Source: Plantago major (lineage: Eukaryota; Streptophyta; Magnoliopsida; Lamiales; Plantaginaceae). From it: a stretch of DNA of 64,000 bases. The stretch is taken from assembly GCA_026545765.1 (NCBI GenBank), contig CM048840.1:8095765-8159764 (forward strand). Reading direction: 5' to 3'. The stretch's first letter is position 1; each line of letters starts with the position of its first letter. Shown piece by piece: positions 1 through 12,944 of this stretch. The translations under genes and the position numbers were made by a program. Under the pieces are notes generated by a model, which saw only the letters and a program-made list of their open reading frames with translations, ran no database searches and was not told the origin of the DNA.

Positions 1-310
1 CCACCAGAACAGCACTTAATCACATTTAGGATTTCAGGTTTACCATATTTCAACCGAGCCCCAACAATTAGCACTAGTACCTCTTGATGCGGTCCATACA
101 GCTCAAAAGGACCCTGTACATGCATACATGCTATTGTTCTACAAATACACAAATGCCATCGTTATTTGTTCCCGGTTATGTACACACAACCATTCTGTGG
201 TCAAGCTATTTGCACAATACATGGTTATCGGGATATGAGTCTATCCGGAGTATCATTAGCTCGGAGTATCATTAGCTCCTTTGTCTGTTGAGTCTGGAAA
301 ATGGAAAGCT
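1..310. other. downstream flank / 3' UTR of the histone deacetylase gene
   Basis: No gene is supported here. The stretch lies directly 3' of the minus-strand deacetylase stop codon, so part of it is probably 3' UTR. An 18-bp word, 'cggagtatcattagct', occurs twice in a row near 247-278, a small tandem duplication. Confidence 0.5.
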
Positions 311-3300
311 TCATGCCTGTCTAATATTTTGAGCTTCCCCCATGTCAATCAAAGATTTATTTGATAGATTTATGATTGAATTTGAAATCACTTTTGCACT
401 AGATTTCATGTAACCACCTGAAAAAGAAGTCATTCGATAATATAAATCATTGAGAAACTTAACCTCTGAGAAGCAGAACTTCATAACAAGATATTCAAAC
501 CTGAAGTAAGCATGACAATCGGAATTTTCCTCTCGCAAGCGAACGTGAAAACCTTCTCATCTCTTATGGCAATCCCATCAGGACTAATCTGCACAGATTT
601 TCCATGCATGTACATGCTAGAGTCAGCTGAAGTTGGGCGACATGTGTATAACAGAACTGACAAAAATAGCCCTAAAACTTATGCTCCAGTATTACCTCTG
701 GCAGTGCTGAATTACCAACATTTCAAATATACCTTATGTTTCTAGGCTGTTAAGAGTAGAAAACTCCACAGATTCTTATACAAGATGCACTTTTACTTGA
801 TTCAGACACAATGCTAACTAACAAGCACATGCAGAAGTCAAGGCCGGAAGTTCTGGAAACTGCTGACTACATACACGGAGTTCTGAGCCAAGAATTAAGT
901 GGAACGTAATTTAAATGTTTCAAGCAACGCTAAAATGCCTATAAGGTATAAAGCCTCTGCCTACTGATATGCCATGACAACCTCAAATCCGGCGGCCATT
1001 TAAATAAGAAATTCTCTGCATTGACCTCCCCAAGAAAAGAAGGTGTTTCATAGGTTGAGAGCTTTACCTTCAACCTTCCCAGTGGATCACCATCCAAAAT
1101 ATCAGTTCCAGCATTGTAGATTATCAATTCAGGATCAAATGCACCAGCAGCAACCTATAAATTCATCAGAATGGTTGATTATGAAGTGTGGGAGAGGAAC
1201 TTGACAGTCATTTGTCACCAAGCAGATGCGCTGAAGAAAAGAACTGCAATCACAGACCGTGAGTGCTTGATCAAGTTTCGACAAATACTCGTCTGTTGTC
1301 GTTCCACTCTGTGATATAAGGTAAACCGTATCATACTTCCAGTGGAAGAGGAAAACAAAGGCAATTTGTCTCAATCGGCATAACATCTTATAATCTTTCT
1401 TACCGCTACTTCAACTTTCTGATCAATAAACCTGCGTGCCTCGTAATCCTGAACATAGTTTATTGAAACCAGCATCAGTACTGTTGACCTTGATATTTCA
1501 CCCCGGTCTGTTGCAGATTTTAATAGAACCAATAGTGCAGACACTTGAAAGACACATAGCAGAGTGACATGTAGAGAGACAACAAAATGTAAAAGCACAC
1601 TATTGCTCAGCACGCACATAAATATCCTTTATTCGGTCTCTCCATTACCTCCTTGAAATTTCAAAGAAAGTTGATGGGACTTATAGTTATAATGATATAG
1701 TCGGTATTGACTTACCAATGGATATATATTTGGATTGAACATATCAAGAATGTATACATTTCCTGTTTACATGCCAATAAAGTTAGTAAGACACTTAAAT
1801 AGCAGAAGAGTAAATGAAGAATGAAAAATGCCGTACTGTCGTCGCGGAAATCAGTTTCGTGGCCATTCCCTTGATGTGCATCAAGATCAACTATCATTAT
1901 CCTGTGGGAAAATCCCAATTTGATGAGCGAATCAAATCTGAATCACTTCATGATTAAAAGCAATAACAGCTTAAATGGGAGAGCCACTGAATGTGAACTA
2001 AGGGAGCAGCTCAGTACCTTGAAATATTTAAACGTGTAAAAGCAAAGGAAATGCAAAGTGTGATGTCTGCATAAATACAAAATCCACCTCCACTTTCTGC
2101 TGAACAGTGATGAAACCCCCCACCAACATTGATAGCCCATCCCCGTTCTTTTGCAAGCTTGGCAGCCAAAATAGTACCTCCAACCTGTGTTGAGAGTTGT
2201 ATTACGAAAAGTATGACTTCATAACACCAAAAAAGAGGTACAGGAAATACATATATACATATATATTATATAGACCTGTTTGCGGAATGGATAAAGAACA
2301 TGCTTGTCCACGAGAAAGTTTGGCAATAATGCAACAGGAGGAACCTATATATAAATGAGACCGGATTGTCAAAAAGAGAATATACCAGTGTTCTGTAACA
2401 CAACTGACCAAGTAGTTTAGCTAATCCTAAGTTATCATGCTAGCCAATCTGTTGAAAATTACTCTTTAGATCATTATAAGTCAAAACTAGAAGTCAGTTT
2501 GTGCAAGAATGAAACTAGACGGGTTAAAATCTACCTAGTTTTTATATTCTTTTCCGAAAATAAAAAAGCAATTGTGCATCTCAAACAATTTTTATTCACC
2601 CTTCACTTGTTAAAATTTTCAGAAAATTATACCTCCACTATCTTGGCCACATTTAGGCTGCTCTTTAAACTACTCAAGTATGACTCGGGATGAACCTGTC
2701 ACCAAGATACCAAACAAAAAAACAGTCATTCAGTTATTGGTATATATGAACTACTGGCCAAACAATTGAATGGAATGGATTATTTAGCACTGCACATGAT
2801 CCATCATTACTACAATTGGAAGTTAGTTTCAACATATGGTTCGTTAAATCATGATTCATGCATCAACTTATATCCAGTTTCATTGCAGCATAAATTAGTT
2901 CAAATTTCAATTTTCAACGTCCTTAAATATCTACTGAATTGTGATTGCCACACCTAAATATTGAATATTAATAGGTCCCTAACTTAGTTTACCCAATGAC
3001 TCTAATCCTATTAGACCACCAATATGTAATGAAGAAGCATATAAGAGAGTATGTTATCAATTTTGCTAATGAGTCATTATGCTACTGGGCACATAAAAAA
3101 GCATGCATGAAGTCCTCATGCCTACAGCAGCAGGACTCACAGGAAAATTTTGAACCAAGATTGAGCAAAAAAAAAGAGGGTACCACTAGAAGATCATCTT
3201 TCTTGGCCTCCAAAGGTTCAACTATACACTTCTTCTCAAGCAAACCCTCAGCCATCAGAAATCGGCAGATGCGGCCCCATTTGGATGAATCAAAAGGATG

Positions 3301-4175
3301 CCTGCAATCTCCATCAATAAGTCATTGAGCAACATGTCATCTTGTTTGATACCGTTGAAAATTCAAATATCTCCCATCACCAAGACTGATTCACACGACA
3401 CGCCAAAATGCTATTTCCTATTTATTCTATTTGCTTCAATCTAAAGCACAGCGAAAACTGTCCCTATTTGTTATCAATAAGCAATGCCAGAAACACAATC
3501 TTACGTGCATATTGTCCACGAGTAATTTTACAGGCCTAGTAACAATAATATCAGCCTAAATATATGTCTCACAATTCTAGAATGGTCTCAAACTGATATA
3601 TCATAGTATATCATATATCCAATATAACTAGTAGAGCTTATTTCGCAAAAATCCAGTGTGGTTAACTAATACAGACCATTTCCAGCAACTTAAGAACACT
3701 CTGCAATTGATATAGACATAATAACTAGTCTGGAGTGTCTAATAAGTTATACTAGCAGCAATTGTATTCATAGAGAGCTAATTGCACCGAAATCCACTGC
3801 GATTCATTGATCAAAACCATCGCTGTGCTTATTCTGACAGATTTTAATATTCATCAGATGATTTTAATGAATAGGAAAAAACAGGCTCTCGAGAAGTAGT
3901 AGAAAATAAACTTACAGCTTCTCAATACCGAGAAAGGAGATATCGTAGGAAGAGGAGTAAATTAGAGGAACCTGGCACAATACAATACAATAAACCAAAA
4001 GGAGATAAAATCAGCTTCAAAAACGTTATCCTCAGAGTCTAGAATGTAGAGGAAGTTTGTACGTGCGTCAGTGACTTGCCTTGGAAGTAGGGACATCGAA
4101 GTAGAGGTTGCTGGAGAGAATTCGATTGCGGCGAACGTCGTCGTTTAGCGGTGTTTGGGAGGAAGAATTCGCCAT
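311..4175 (-). CDS. HDA2: class IV (HDAC11/HDA2-type) histone deacetylase
   Basis: Zn-dependent lysine deacetylase of the HDAC11/HDA2 type, which removes acetyl groups from histones or other proteins. I assembled 13 exons, all in phase: 4080-4175, 3916-3971, 3184-3301, 2633-2695, 2276-2344, 2018-2184, 1837-1901, 1716-1762, 1404-1448, 1258-1308, 1068-1154, 501-588, 311-417 (352 aa). Visible motifs are the catalytic HH pair in GGGFHHCSAESGGGF, the metal-binding DLDAHQGNGHETDF, and the later metal-site Asp in NAGTDILDGDPLG. The C-terminal GGYMKSSAKVI closes the fold. The start is the ATG opening MANSSSQTPL, followed by RRNRILSSNLYFDVP, which resembles Arabidopsis HDA2. Length fits the family. 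Intron 1 needs a GC donor (AAG|GCAAGT) to keep frame; all others are GT-AG. No frameshift or premature stop is seen, so the gene looks functional. It is isolated, with a Helitron 1.4 kb upstream. Confidence 0.93.
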
Positions 4176-5554
4176 TTGGAGGGCGGAGAAACCGTGGTTG
4201 ATGATGAGTCGACGGAAGTTGGAGAATACTGGTTGATGAGTTGAATTGGCTGAGTAGAATAAAAGAACCGGTGGCTTCGTCAAGCTGACACGTGGACTGT
4301 GAGTGCTCGGAGTGTACTGTAAATAGGAACTGACGTTTGTGTTTCTTCTTCTGTAGATTTTGACATTAGTATACACTTCCCGTTTACTTCAATGAGATTG
4401 AGTTTATGAGGGATAATATGCCGATAATACCGGGACAATCCTCTACCCCCATTATATAGTCCCTAAAATACTCCATTCTTTCTATTGATCTATTTGTCAA
4501 CATTTAACTCAAATACATTTAACCATGGTCAATCTAAATTATTCACTGATATAGCTCCATTGCAAATAATTACCGATTATAACTCACACACACATTAATT
4601 TACTAAATATAGACTAGTAAATATATATTCATCCATGAGTTGTTAAGTTTGATCTCATCCCATCACTCCCTTTCTTTCATTCGTATATTAAGTCCATTGT
4701 TGAATCTTTAAAGCGTGATTTCTATGTCAACACCAAGTATTAAGGACGATGCATAATTGATTATAAGTGATTATACTACTGCTATGACTATAAGGCTATG
4801 TTATCTTCATCTCAAACTCCATTAATTTCAATTGAGATCAGTTCAGTTCAGTTTAAATTTGCTTAGTTGAATTTTATACTACACTTCGATTTAAATTTCT
4901 TGAATAATTTTATCTACAATTCGATTCAGATAAGTTACATTTGTTTCGTTACATTCGTACGAAGATAATAGCCTAACTCCTATGTCACCTCCGGCTATGT
5001 GGTAAAATCACTTCAAATCCATTAACATGGACGAGGCAAAAATATGGTAAAATCACCTTTAATTTATTTACATCACATATATGCACGAGCAGAGTTGATA
5101 AAATAACAACAATAAAGGAATTGGATAAATTCAAATGATATCCGGACGAGTGTTAACTGAGATAAAGGAATTGGAAAAACTTGAAAAATTGAAGAAATAG
5201 TAGATGAATGGTGAAGTTAGTCGGATTGTATATTGAAAAGGGGTAAATTGGTGTCCAGTACGAAATGTGGACATTTCTCTGTCCCTCCCCGTCAACTTTT
5301 CCCAACATTTCATTAAAATATATTTTCATTTTTTTAACATACGTTTGGCCCAGGTTGTCAACAAAACATTTTAAATAGGTGCCTAGTATTGGGAATCTGC
5401 AATTTTAAATAGCTACCTAGTATTGTGACTCTGCAGGCTAGACACTGTATTGGGCCAAGTACAAATAGTCACTTTGTTAATCTGCTGCTATTAAAAGTGA
5501 TTAATGCAGTCTACAAAAGTTGTGCTCTATATAACTTTCCATTACTGCACAAAA
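4176..5554. other. upstream region of the deacetylase gene, AT-rich, with a dispersed repeat
   Basis: No gene is seen. The proximal part must hold the deacetylase 5' UTR and promoter, but no single TATA box can be chosen. About 4415-4545 is similar in inverted orientation to about 29285-29405. Both contain a line of words like 'cctctac', 'catttaactcaaata' and 'ttaaccatggt' in the same order, which marks a dispersed repeat family. The rest up to the Helitron end is AT-rich and featureless to me. Confidence 0.5.
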
Positions 5555-5580
5555 CTAGTACTAACCCGTGGCGTTGCCAC
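5555..5580 (-). repeat. Helitron 3' terminus with hairpin (element 1)
   Basis: On the plus strand it reads CTAGTACTAACCC then the stem-loop GTGGC-GTT-GCCAC. The same terminus with a longer 7-bp stem recurs at 20581-20608, so the two elements share one terminus family. Confidence 0.85.
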
Positions 5581-5724
5581 AGCACGATTTACTTTCAATT
5601 ATAAATAATTTAGATAAAAATCATGTAAAAGATATGTTGTATAAACATATTTAAATGGTCTAATACATTGAATTATTGAAAAGAGACTGTAGGGTCGATG
5701 TTCCGTACAATCGCGGTAGGTAAA

Positions 5725-8700
5725 TCAATAATTAACAACTGCAAAACAACATAATAAGGAAATAGTTAGTATTGAACCTTTCTTGCTTCTCACTCTAGAA
5801 AATGCCACATAAAGCTGACCATGACTGTATACAGGCTTTGGGAGATAGAGTTCAACATTAGATAACGATTGTCCCTGACTCTTGTTAATAGTCATCGCAT
5901 AACAAACTGATATAGGAAATTGTCTTCGCTGTAATCTAATAGAAAACTTGATAAGGTCAGAAAGTGTGAGTACAATCCTAGGTATAAAAACCTTCACTCC
6001 ACCGTTCTTCCCATGTATGGTCTTCGCCTCAATAACGTGATTGCCAATTGCAGTAACAATCAACCGAGTCCCATTACAAAGCTCCGAGGACTGATCATTA
6101 TTCCTAAGAAGCATTATAGAACAACCCACCTTAATAGTGTTTAGAAACTCGACAGAATACACATCTTCTCTATTGACAATATCATCTTCATCACGGCATA
6201 TGTTGTCGGAACTCATGAACTCGGTGGCATCTCCAGGTAAAAGATACATGATATAATCATTGACTTCCTAGACTATCTCATTGGTCGGAGCAAGAATAGC
6301 TCTATCCTGAAAGAACCGACCATTGCCAACATGGTCTAATATGCTAGGATATGTGCTCTCAACTATTGCAGCAATTGGTTCACCAGTAGAACGAATCAAG
6401 ATATCATCCGGCAATTTAAATTCTACCTCACCATCATTATCACCACCAACCTCACCATCTCCAACCTTCAACAACAAATTAGCAAACTCCCTAATACTCT
6501 CAACCTCAGCATGTGAGCGTCCAGACTGTAATTGAATAAAATAATATAAACATACTTATTATAAAAAGTAATTTACATGTATGTCAACTAATTAAATTGG
6601 ATATTAAACATTATAATTAATATAAAATGTTAGAAAAATACCTGCAGGCGCATGTTCTTAGTGAGCTTCAACATACGACACGAACTCCAAAGCTTCTTCG
6701 ATGAGCATAGAGATGCGTCGACTATGTCCTGCCTGCTACCCTTAGGTATGACTGACATATTTGTCTGAAATACCCTCCAAAAACGACAACCAAACCACCA
6801 AATGACTTGTTCGATTCTCTACCATGCTCACCTCTCATTACGTCCCTTCGACTGTGATCAAGAGCCTCAAAACAAAACTTATTAGTCATTGGCGCCTCAT
6901 CCCAGATTATTAACTTTCTATTTTTCAAGAGTCCTGTAAGATCGCTGCCTGGAGTTATCCTACTGCAAGTAGTAGTTTCATCGACCTGCAAAGGAATACT
7001 AAATCTGGAGTACGACCACCAGGAAGAAGTAGAGAAGTTAGACCACTCGATGCATCTGGGAGAACAATATCACGTCTACCACGTAATGCAGAACACATTG
7101 TATTCCACAAAAATGTCTTTACAGTGCCACCATAACCATAGAGAAAGAAAACTCCACCACTACCAGAATCGACTGCATCCATAATAGTATGGTACACAGT
7201 CTTTGCTCATCGGTGAGAGACGGATACAACGGCTGTGCTGCTCAATCATATCAGGACATTTCTTCAAGTATCAAATTATTCATACCATTATCTATGACTA
7301 CACTGTCGGGCATGGGCATACCTTCAATCTCACTCAAGCTGAAGTCGTTCCTAGAAAGGAACTCTTCAATCTCAGCAAGAGCAAAATTCATCAATTGTTC
7401 TTCATTCAACTCGAGCCCTAGGGTCATGAGCATATTTAATAAATAATAAAATTTATTGTAAAAAAATCAATTCAAATACAATATTGAAATTTATACCAGG
7501 ATTATTCAACTTCTTTTGCATGATGTACTGGATGTCGTCAGATAGATACTCCCATGTATTCTCCCAAACATGAACATGCCTAGACATACTATCAGACTGG
7601 AGGAGCATGGAGAACAAATGTCCAAGGAAGCATCCGGAACCCCAGAAACTTGCTTCCTTAATAGCATGGATGTAGAAACTTGCTTCCTTGACGTCATCGA
7701 GCAGACCCAAAGCGTAGCATACATCGCGGTATGTTGGATGAACAACACCATCCACGGTCCACAAATCCTCATAGCAAGTGGCACCCCTTATGTGATTCAA
7801 CATTATCCGCATGAAATATAGTGGACCGGTCTTAATTAGAACATGGTATATTCTTCAACTTTATTGTTGAAAACCTTCCTATCTCTCCACGTTTTGCCTG
7901 TAGGATCCCACACATAATGTCTTGGGAACTCTGAATATAGATACTTACATGCCTTGGGATGATGTATGTTGAATTCCATCCATTTAAAGAACTTTATCTC
8001 GGCAACGGTATGCTTCTCCAATAAATATGTTATGAGATCACCATCCTTGAATGTGACCGACTGCTCACCTTCCATATGAAATGATAAACGCTTAACGGGT
8101 GGATCTTTGTAATGGATATCATAACCCATATAATACGCCATACAGCCTCACATGCAGATACGTACCGACAGTCAACATAATCCTTCCCTCATTATCAACT
8201 GTAAATTTTGCGCCTATCCTATCCACACCCTTGTTGACATACTTGAACAGATACTTGATTAAATTTTTCTTAGTGCACCATTCAACATTTATGTGAGCCT
8301 AGTACTTCATCAGCAAGAAGGGATTGTACGGAACAATAAACGTATTAAGGGATAGTGAAACAACTTATTGTTTCTAAATACATGTGTGAATCAAGTTAGA
8401 TAAAGATAAATGGAATATAATTTAATACTTAAGTATTTATAAGTAGTTATAAATTGCACATGTTATCAATGATATTGCCATTCTTATCAATAGTGGTGCC
8501 GGTATCACGCCTCCTATAAACATGATAGCCATTTCCATCAAATATAGTCCGCTCATTAAATGACTTTGAAAATTTCTTAGAGCATTTCTTGCCATCGTGC
8601 ATGCAAGGTAAAGTTGAATACAATGGTCCGCAAGGACCATGCATCAAGTACTCGGATACAGCTTTGTACAGCTCCGGATTGAGATCTTTATCCGGTATCT

Positions 8701-10100
8701 CAGCACTGATGAAATCATCTATAGAACTTGCTGACATATTTCGATCCGCTCGATCAACCCATAGCAGTATATGTGCATGAGAAAGCCTGTGTTTTTTAAA
8801 TCCAATGGTGTGGACGACTGGAAAGTCAATATAGTAATAATCAATTAAATTCAAGTTATGACATTATTTGATTAACAAATTAATAAAAAAGAAAAAGAAA
8901 ATATATTTATAGATAGTTACCTCGGACTGCCTTGTCAAAAACATTTTATGTCTTCAAGTCTTTTATAAGCTGGTCCAACTTCATTTTAAAGGCGTGAGTC
9001 ATAACATCAGGTCTATCCTCCGGTCGTAAACCCATCGATTCGACAAAGCGTGTTATCCCAGGCCATTTGGGATTGCAAGTGAATGTGATGAATAGTTCGG
9101 GATATCCTATACTCTTGCATATGGCCATAGTGTCTTGGAAGTTCTGTACCATATATATAGGACCTCCAACAAAAGAAGATGGCAGGACAAAGCATTTACC
9201 AACATTTCCATGTGGATCGGCTGGATCAATATCACATGTTCGAATGGCATCATCAAGTGATCTATACTTATCAGACCTCAATAACGGTTGGTTCCTCATG
9301 ATGAAAGATAGTCTATGTGATTCCATCATCATATAACCATCTACTATAAACTGTTGAAATAACTTTCTACTAAGCAGTATGGTCTGAGCCTCATCAACAT
9401 GATCAAAAAGCCTAAATGATAAGCACTCATTAATTGTAAGGGTGTGCCTTACTCCTTTGGACTTATGAAAGTGCAATATCTCAGTATGGTATCCATCCTC
9501 ACCATATGGGAAAAGTAGGGGATACTGCATCGGAAGGTAATATGGATGCAATTCTGAAATTCTGTGGAAATCACCATTTCTTTGCTCGAGTAATATATCA
9601 CGGGGATCCATGTCGTATTCATCATCTCCTGATAATTTATAAATTAGACAATATTAATTTCATCAAAAGTACTTAAAAATATATAATACGTATTGGTACA
9701 AATTATTCATATCCAAACATACCAACAACTAATGTCGCTACTTCAGAGCATGTTGGTAGATTGTACATGCGTCCATCACACGATCTCCTTCCAATAAGAC
9801 ACGACTTAACATTCATATCGTAATTTTCCGTGTAGCGTTCAGCAGCCATACAAAAATGCTTTGCATTTGGATTATCTTCATCTATCATATTCTTTAGATC
9901 ATCTACAATAGATGGATCAATCACAGGAGCAGTTTTTTAGCTAAGAAAAATAAAATACAAATATCATTATATAGAATAAAACATGTATATATTCTAATTA
10001 TAGAAAATACCTTACGACATCAATCCGATCTTGAGTTTCATCCTCGCGGCAATACAACTGTGAAAACTTAGGAGGGTCACCTTCTTTAGGTAATAGCTAG
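5725..10100 (-). pseudogene. Helitron Rep/PIF1-like helicase (RepHel), inactivated
   Basis: In intact elements this protein nicks and unwinds DNA for rolling-circle transposition. Fragments appear in the right order: FSQLY-type N-terminal piece (10018-10100), YNLPTCSEVATLVVG (9703-9924), Helitron-like N domain with FITFTCNPKWPGI (8946-9611), the HUH-type HAHILLW (8447-8854), a tyrosine motif [10 protein letters not shown] (about 8230), helicase Walker A region (6955-7197), Walker B-like IWDEAPM (6722-6991), and C-terminal helicase motifs INKSQGQSL and [13 protein letters not shown] (5725-6249). Damage is plain: a premature stop at 8299-8301, frameshifts around 8150-8180 and between most segments, and Walker A reading GYGGTVKTF, with Val where the family has Gly before Lys. 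The N-terminus upstream of 10100 is missing or disrupted. The protein cannot be active. Confidence 0.9.
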
Positions 10101-10138
10101 ATTGTGTTTCGTATTGGGACATGTTAGATGGATATTGA

Positions 10139-10851
10139 GATTTTGACCCTTGTTAAACGCAGGACACATTTTACTAAACGCATGTCACTTTTTGAAAAAT
10201 TATAAAAATAGTCTAAAGTTTAATAAATTTACAATTAAGTCCCAAAATACTTACAAATTACAAAAAATTAAAAAAAAAACCGTAACAATATAAACTAAAT
10301 TACCCAACACCTTCATTCTTCAAATCATATAATGATGATTATACTATTTCAACAACAAATAATACAATTCAGAAAAATTAAATAACAATGCTACTACATT
10401 AATAGAAAAATATAGTATAAATAATAAACAATAAAATAAAAAAAAGTACGTAAACCATAGTGGCCTGCCAAAACCCAGCATCGGATCCTGGACAAAATAA
10501 AATAATAATGTTTGTGGCCTACCATGCATTTTTTTTTGCCGGAATCTGGCATCGGATTCTGGCCAAATTTTATGAATAAAAAAATAATTATTATTTTGTT
10601 GTAAACAAAACTTATTCAATGACCATCATGGCGTTCATAATCTCCGTTCATGTTTGAAATTGTGTTTAGAATGTGTTTTTTAAAGTTTGAAATTGTGACT
10701 TCATATAGTAGAATAGTTTTAGGACATTTTTACAGCTTTGAAAACTATTGGGTCCTTTTTGTAAATTATTAAACTGTAGACTATCTTTGTAATTTTTTAA
10801 AAATTTTCTTGCGTTTAGTAAAATGTATTCTGAGTTTAACGTTGATAAATC
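10139..10851. mobile_element. MULE-like non-autonomous element with long terminal inverted repeats
   Basis: The two ends are inverted copies of each other. The left reads GTTAAACGCAGGACACATTT, and the right read backwards gives GTTAAACTCAGAATACATTT, both continuing into TACTAAACGCA. Similarity extends about 90 bp inward. If the ends start at GATTT, the flanking 9-mers are GGATATTGA and GGATAGTTT, a 6/9 match that would fit an aged 9-bp Mutator-type duplication. It carries no gene. Inside are two diverged copies of a 'GGCCTRCCA...CCAGCATCGGAT' stretch (about 10460-10490 and 10510-10560). It lies inside Helitron 1, just beyond the last recognisable Rep codons. Confidence 0.65.
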
Positions 10852-11206
10852 GGATAGTTTTACTTTATTAACGTGAATATGAGATGTTATTTGATGAATT
10901 AGTTGCTAAATTGGCATATATAAAAGCAACATGCATTTTCTTTTCCCAGGTGAGTAAATGTATTCTGTTGGAAATGTGAATGGAGAACATTTCTCCTTTT
11001 AAATAGAAACCAACCGAATCATATAGATTAATAACAAACTCAATTGCATAATTTTTTTATCCGGGGTATACAAATTCAATGTAGATTTTTTGATGGTAGG
11101 ATTTATCCATGAAAACATGAGGATTAAAAAATCATTTTTTTTTTTGCAATCCTATGTGGCATGCTTCTCATTTGAGATAGACCACCACTTTTAAAATATA
11201 TATAGA

Positions 11207-12940
11207 TAAAATTTCCTACAATTCACAATTATTTACAACATAACCACTTAATTTATATCTTATATTCATTTTACATTTTTGGGTAACCTTTTATTAAAAA
11301 TTGTGCCACAATTTAGTGAAACTGAGGAAGTATTGATCAATTTGGGTTACAACATCTGTCTCAAAATTTCCAGGTGTGATCGACATTTTCCTAATCAATC
11401 GATACTTTGATTTTCCCAAAATCTATCAAACTTACACACATCATGAATCACGAGACTTCGAAAGAATTCCGGTTGATCTAACACCAATTCAGATATATCA
11501 TCACACGTCAACCTCACCAAGATCATAAGTCGAAATTGCCAGATAAATCGACTCAATTGGATTGATCACAACGTCTGAATCACATACATCGCTACGGAGT
11601 GTACCTATATTCATTGTAGGCTCAACGAATAACTCCTCACGCCATGTCTGGGTCGATTGAATTGAGGTAATAATATCTTAATACGCCGCCTTATAAGCAT
11701 AAACATGTTGAGCATCTGTTTCGAAAATTGATGTAAATCTGCGAGGAATAAACACATGGGAACACAATCATGTAGTATGACATCAATGGATGTAATATTT
11801 GATTTATTGAAAGGTACTACTCAATCATGCAGTACAACAATTTTGATACCATGGAACAGAGAAGTATCGTGATATAGCTTCTTGAATGTGCTCTTGATTA
11901 AGAAAAATAAAATGTTAGACATGATATTTTGATTTCTATAAAAGGATATGAATGAAGTAAACAATATACCACAAAACAACATTTCTATAGCGTGTCAATC
12001 TTAGCTGCCAATAGGATTTCAAAACACTTCTTGATGCTTATGAATTTACTCGGCTTATTTCTTCCGTGCTCAAAGCTCATGAGGTCATATATTTTACTCT
12101 TTGTAAATCCCAAATCCATTGAGGTGCTATTTATAGTGGGATTGATCTTGCGAATATGTAAAATTTGTAAACATTCTGCTGTGTATTAATGTAACCGTTT
12201 GTGGGATTTTACATTCATTTAATTTCCTTAATGTTGATTGCATGAATATCGTGCCAGAAATGATGCACAATTGAATTAAAAGTGATATCTAATTGATAAC
12301 CATCTAAAAATAGAACTTAATGCATGTAACTGAATATTCAATACAAACTCAATGAGTCAGTGCACATTCACTATTATGTAATTAAAAATGCAAATAATTA
12401 GCAATTTTATTCCACATCAGATTTCTAGACCTCTAGATGCTCTAGTCTTAGAAATAAAAACTGACCTTTAACATATATATGGATTATTTTGCTTGTTTCT
12501 TCCAACTCTTGAAAATTTAACAAATTGAAAAAATATAAAGACCTGGACTTTACTTCTATACTGAACTTCTATTGTTGATATCAATGTTGATACAGTAGTT
12601 TGTGAAACAGTTACTGACACAATCAGAAATGCAGCGGAAATAAAACAATAAAAACACACAAGATGATTTCTAGCAAGTATATAGATATACCTACCGGGCC
12701 AAAGGCAAATATCCACTATGTGAAGAGGATTTATACAACTTAGCTTCAAGGCTTTTCTATGGGAAAAACTTGAACTGCAAAACTAGTCAGAATAGCTAAC
12801 TATTCCAAAGCACATAATCTAGACGCAGCTAGATAACCGAAATCACAATTCTGATTCAATAGAAACTTCAAAGACTAGCAAAGTATCGTGAAGAGATTAC
12901 AAAAACTATCGATGTTTATGATATCTTCACTCGGTAATCT
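11207..12940. other. AT-rich intergenic region with a possible minus-strand coding remnant
   Basis: No intact gene. On the minus strand about 11395-11667 reads as a long non-repetitive peptide (for example TWREELFVEPTMN, IESIYLAISTYDLGEVDV, then, after a frame change near 11505, DDISELVLDQPEFFRSLV). Codon-like composition here contrasts with the AT-rich flanks, so it is probably an exon remnant of an unrecognised gene. The rest (11700-12940) shows nothing I can name. Confidence 0.35.
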
Positions 12941-12944
12941 AGAC

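Larger units (their letters stand above)
5555..11206 (-). mobile_element. degraded autonomous Helitron (element 1)
   Basis: Rolling-circle transposon on the minus strand. Its 3' end (left) shows the classic Helitron signature: a short hairpin (GTGGC-GTT-GCCAC, 5568-5580) followed by a spacer and terminal CTAG at 5555-5558, with a T next to it on the minus strand. The proposed 5' end (right) is TCTATATATATTTTAAAAG on the minus strand, starting at 11206 and preceded by A, so the element sits in an A|T target as Helitrons do. Between them lies a broken Rep/helicase gene (5725-10100). A 713-bp MULE-like element is inserted at 10139-10851. The 3' end and the coding family are seen directly. The 5' end is inferred from the TC start and A|T context and could be elsewhere. 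Confidence 0.8.

Noticed and set aside
10344..10619. 91-codon minus-strand frame
   Set aside because: Lies wholly inside the non-coding MULE-like element and is very AT-rich with low complexity.
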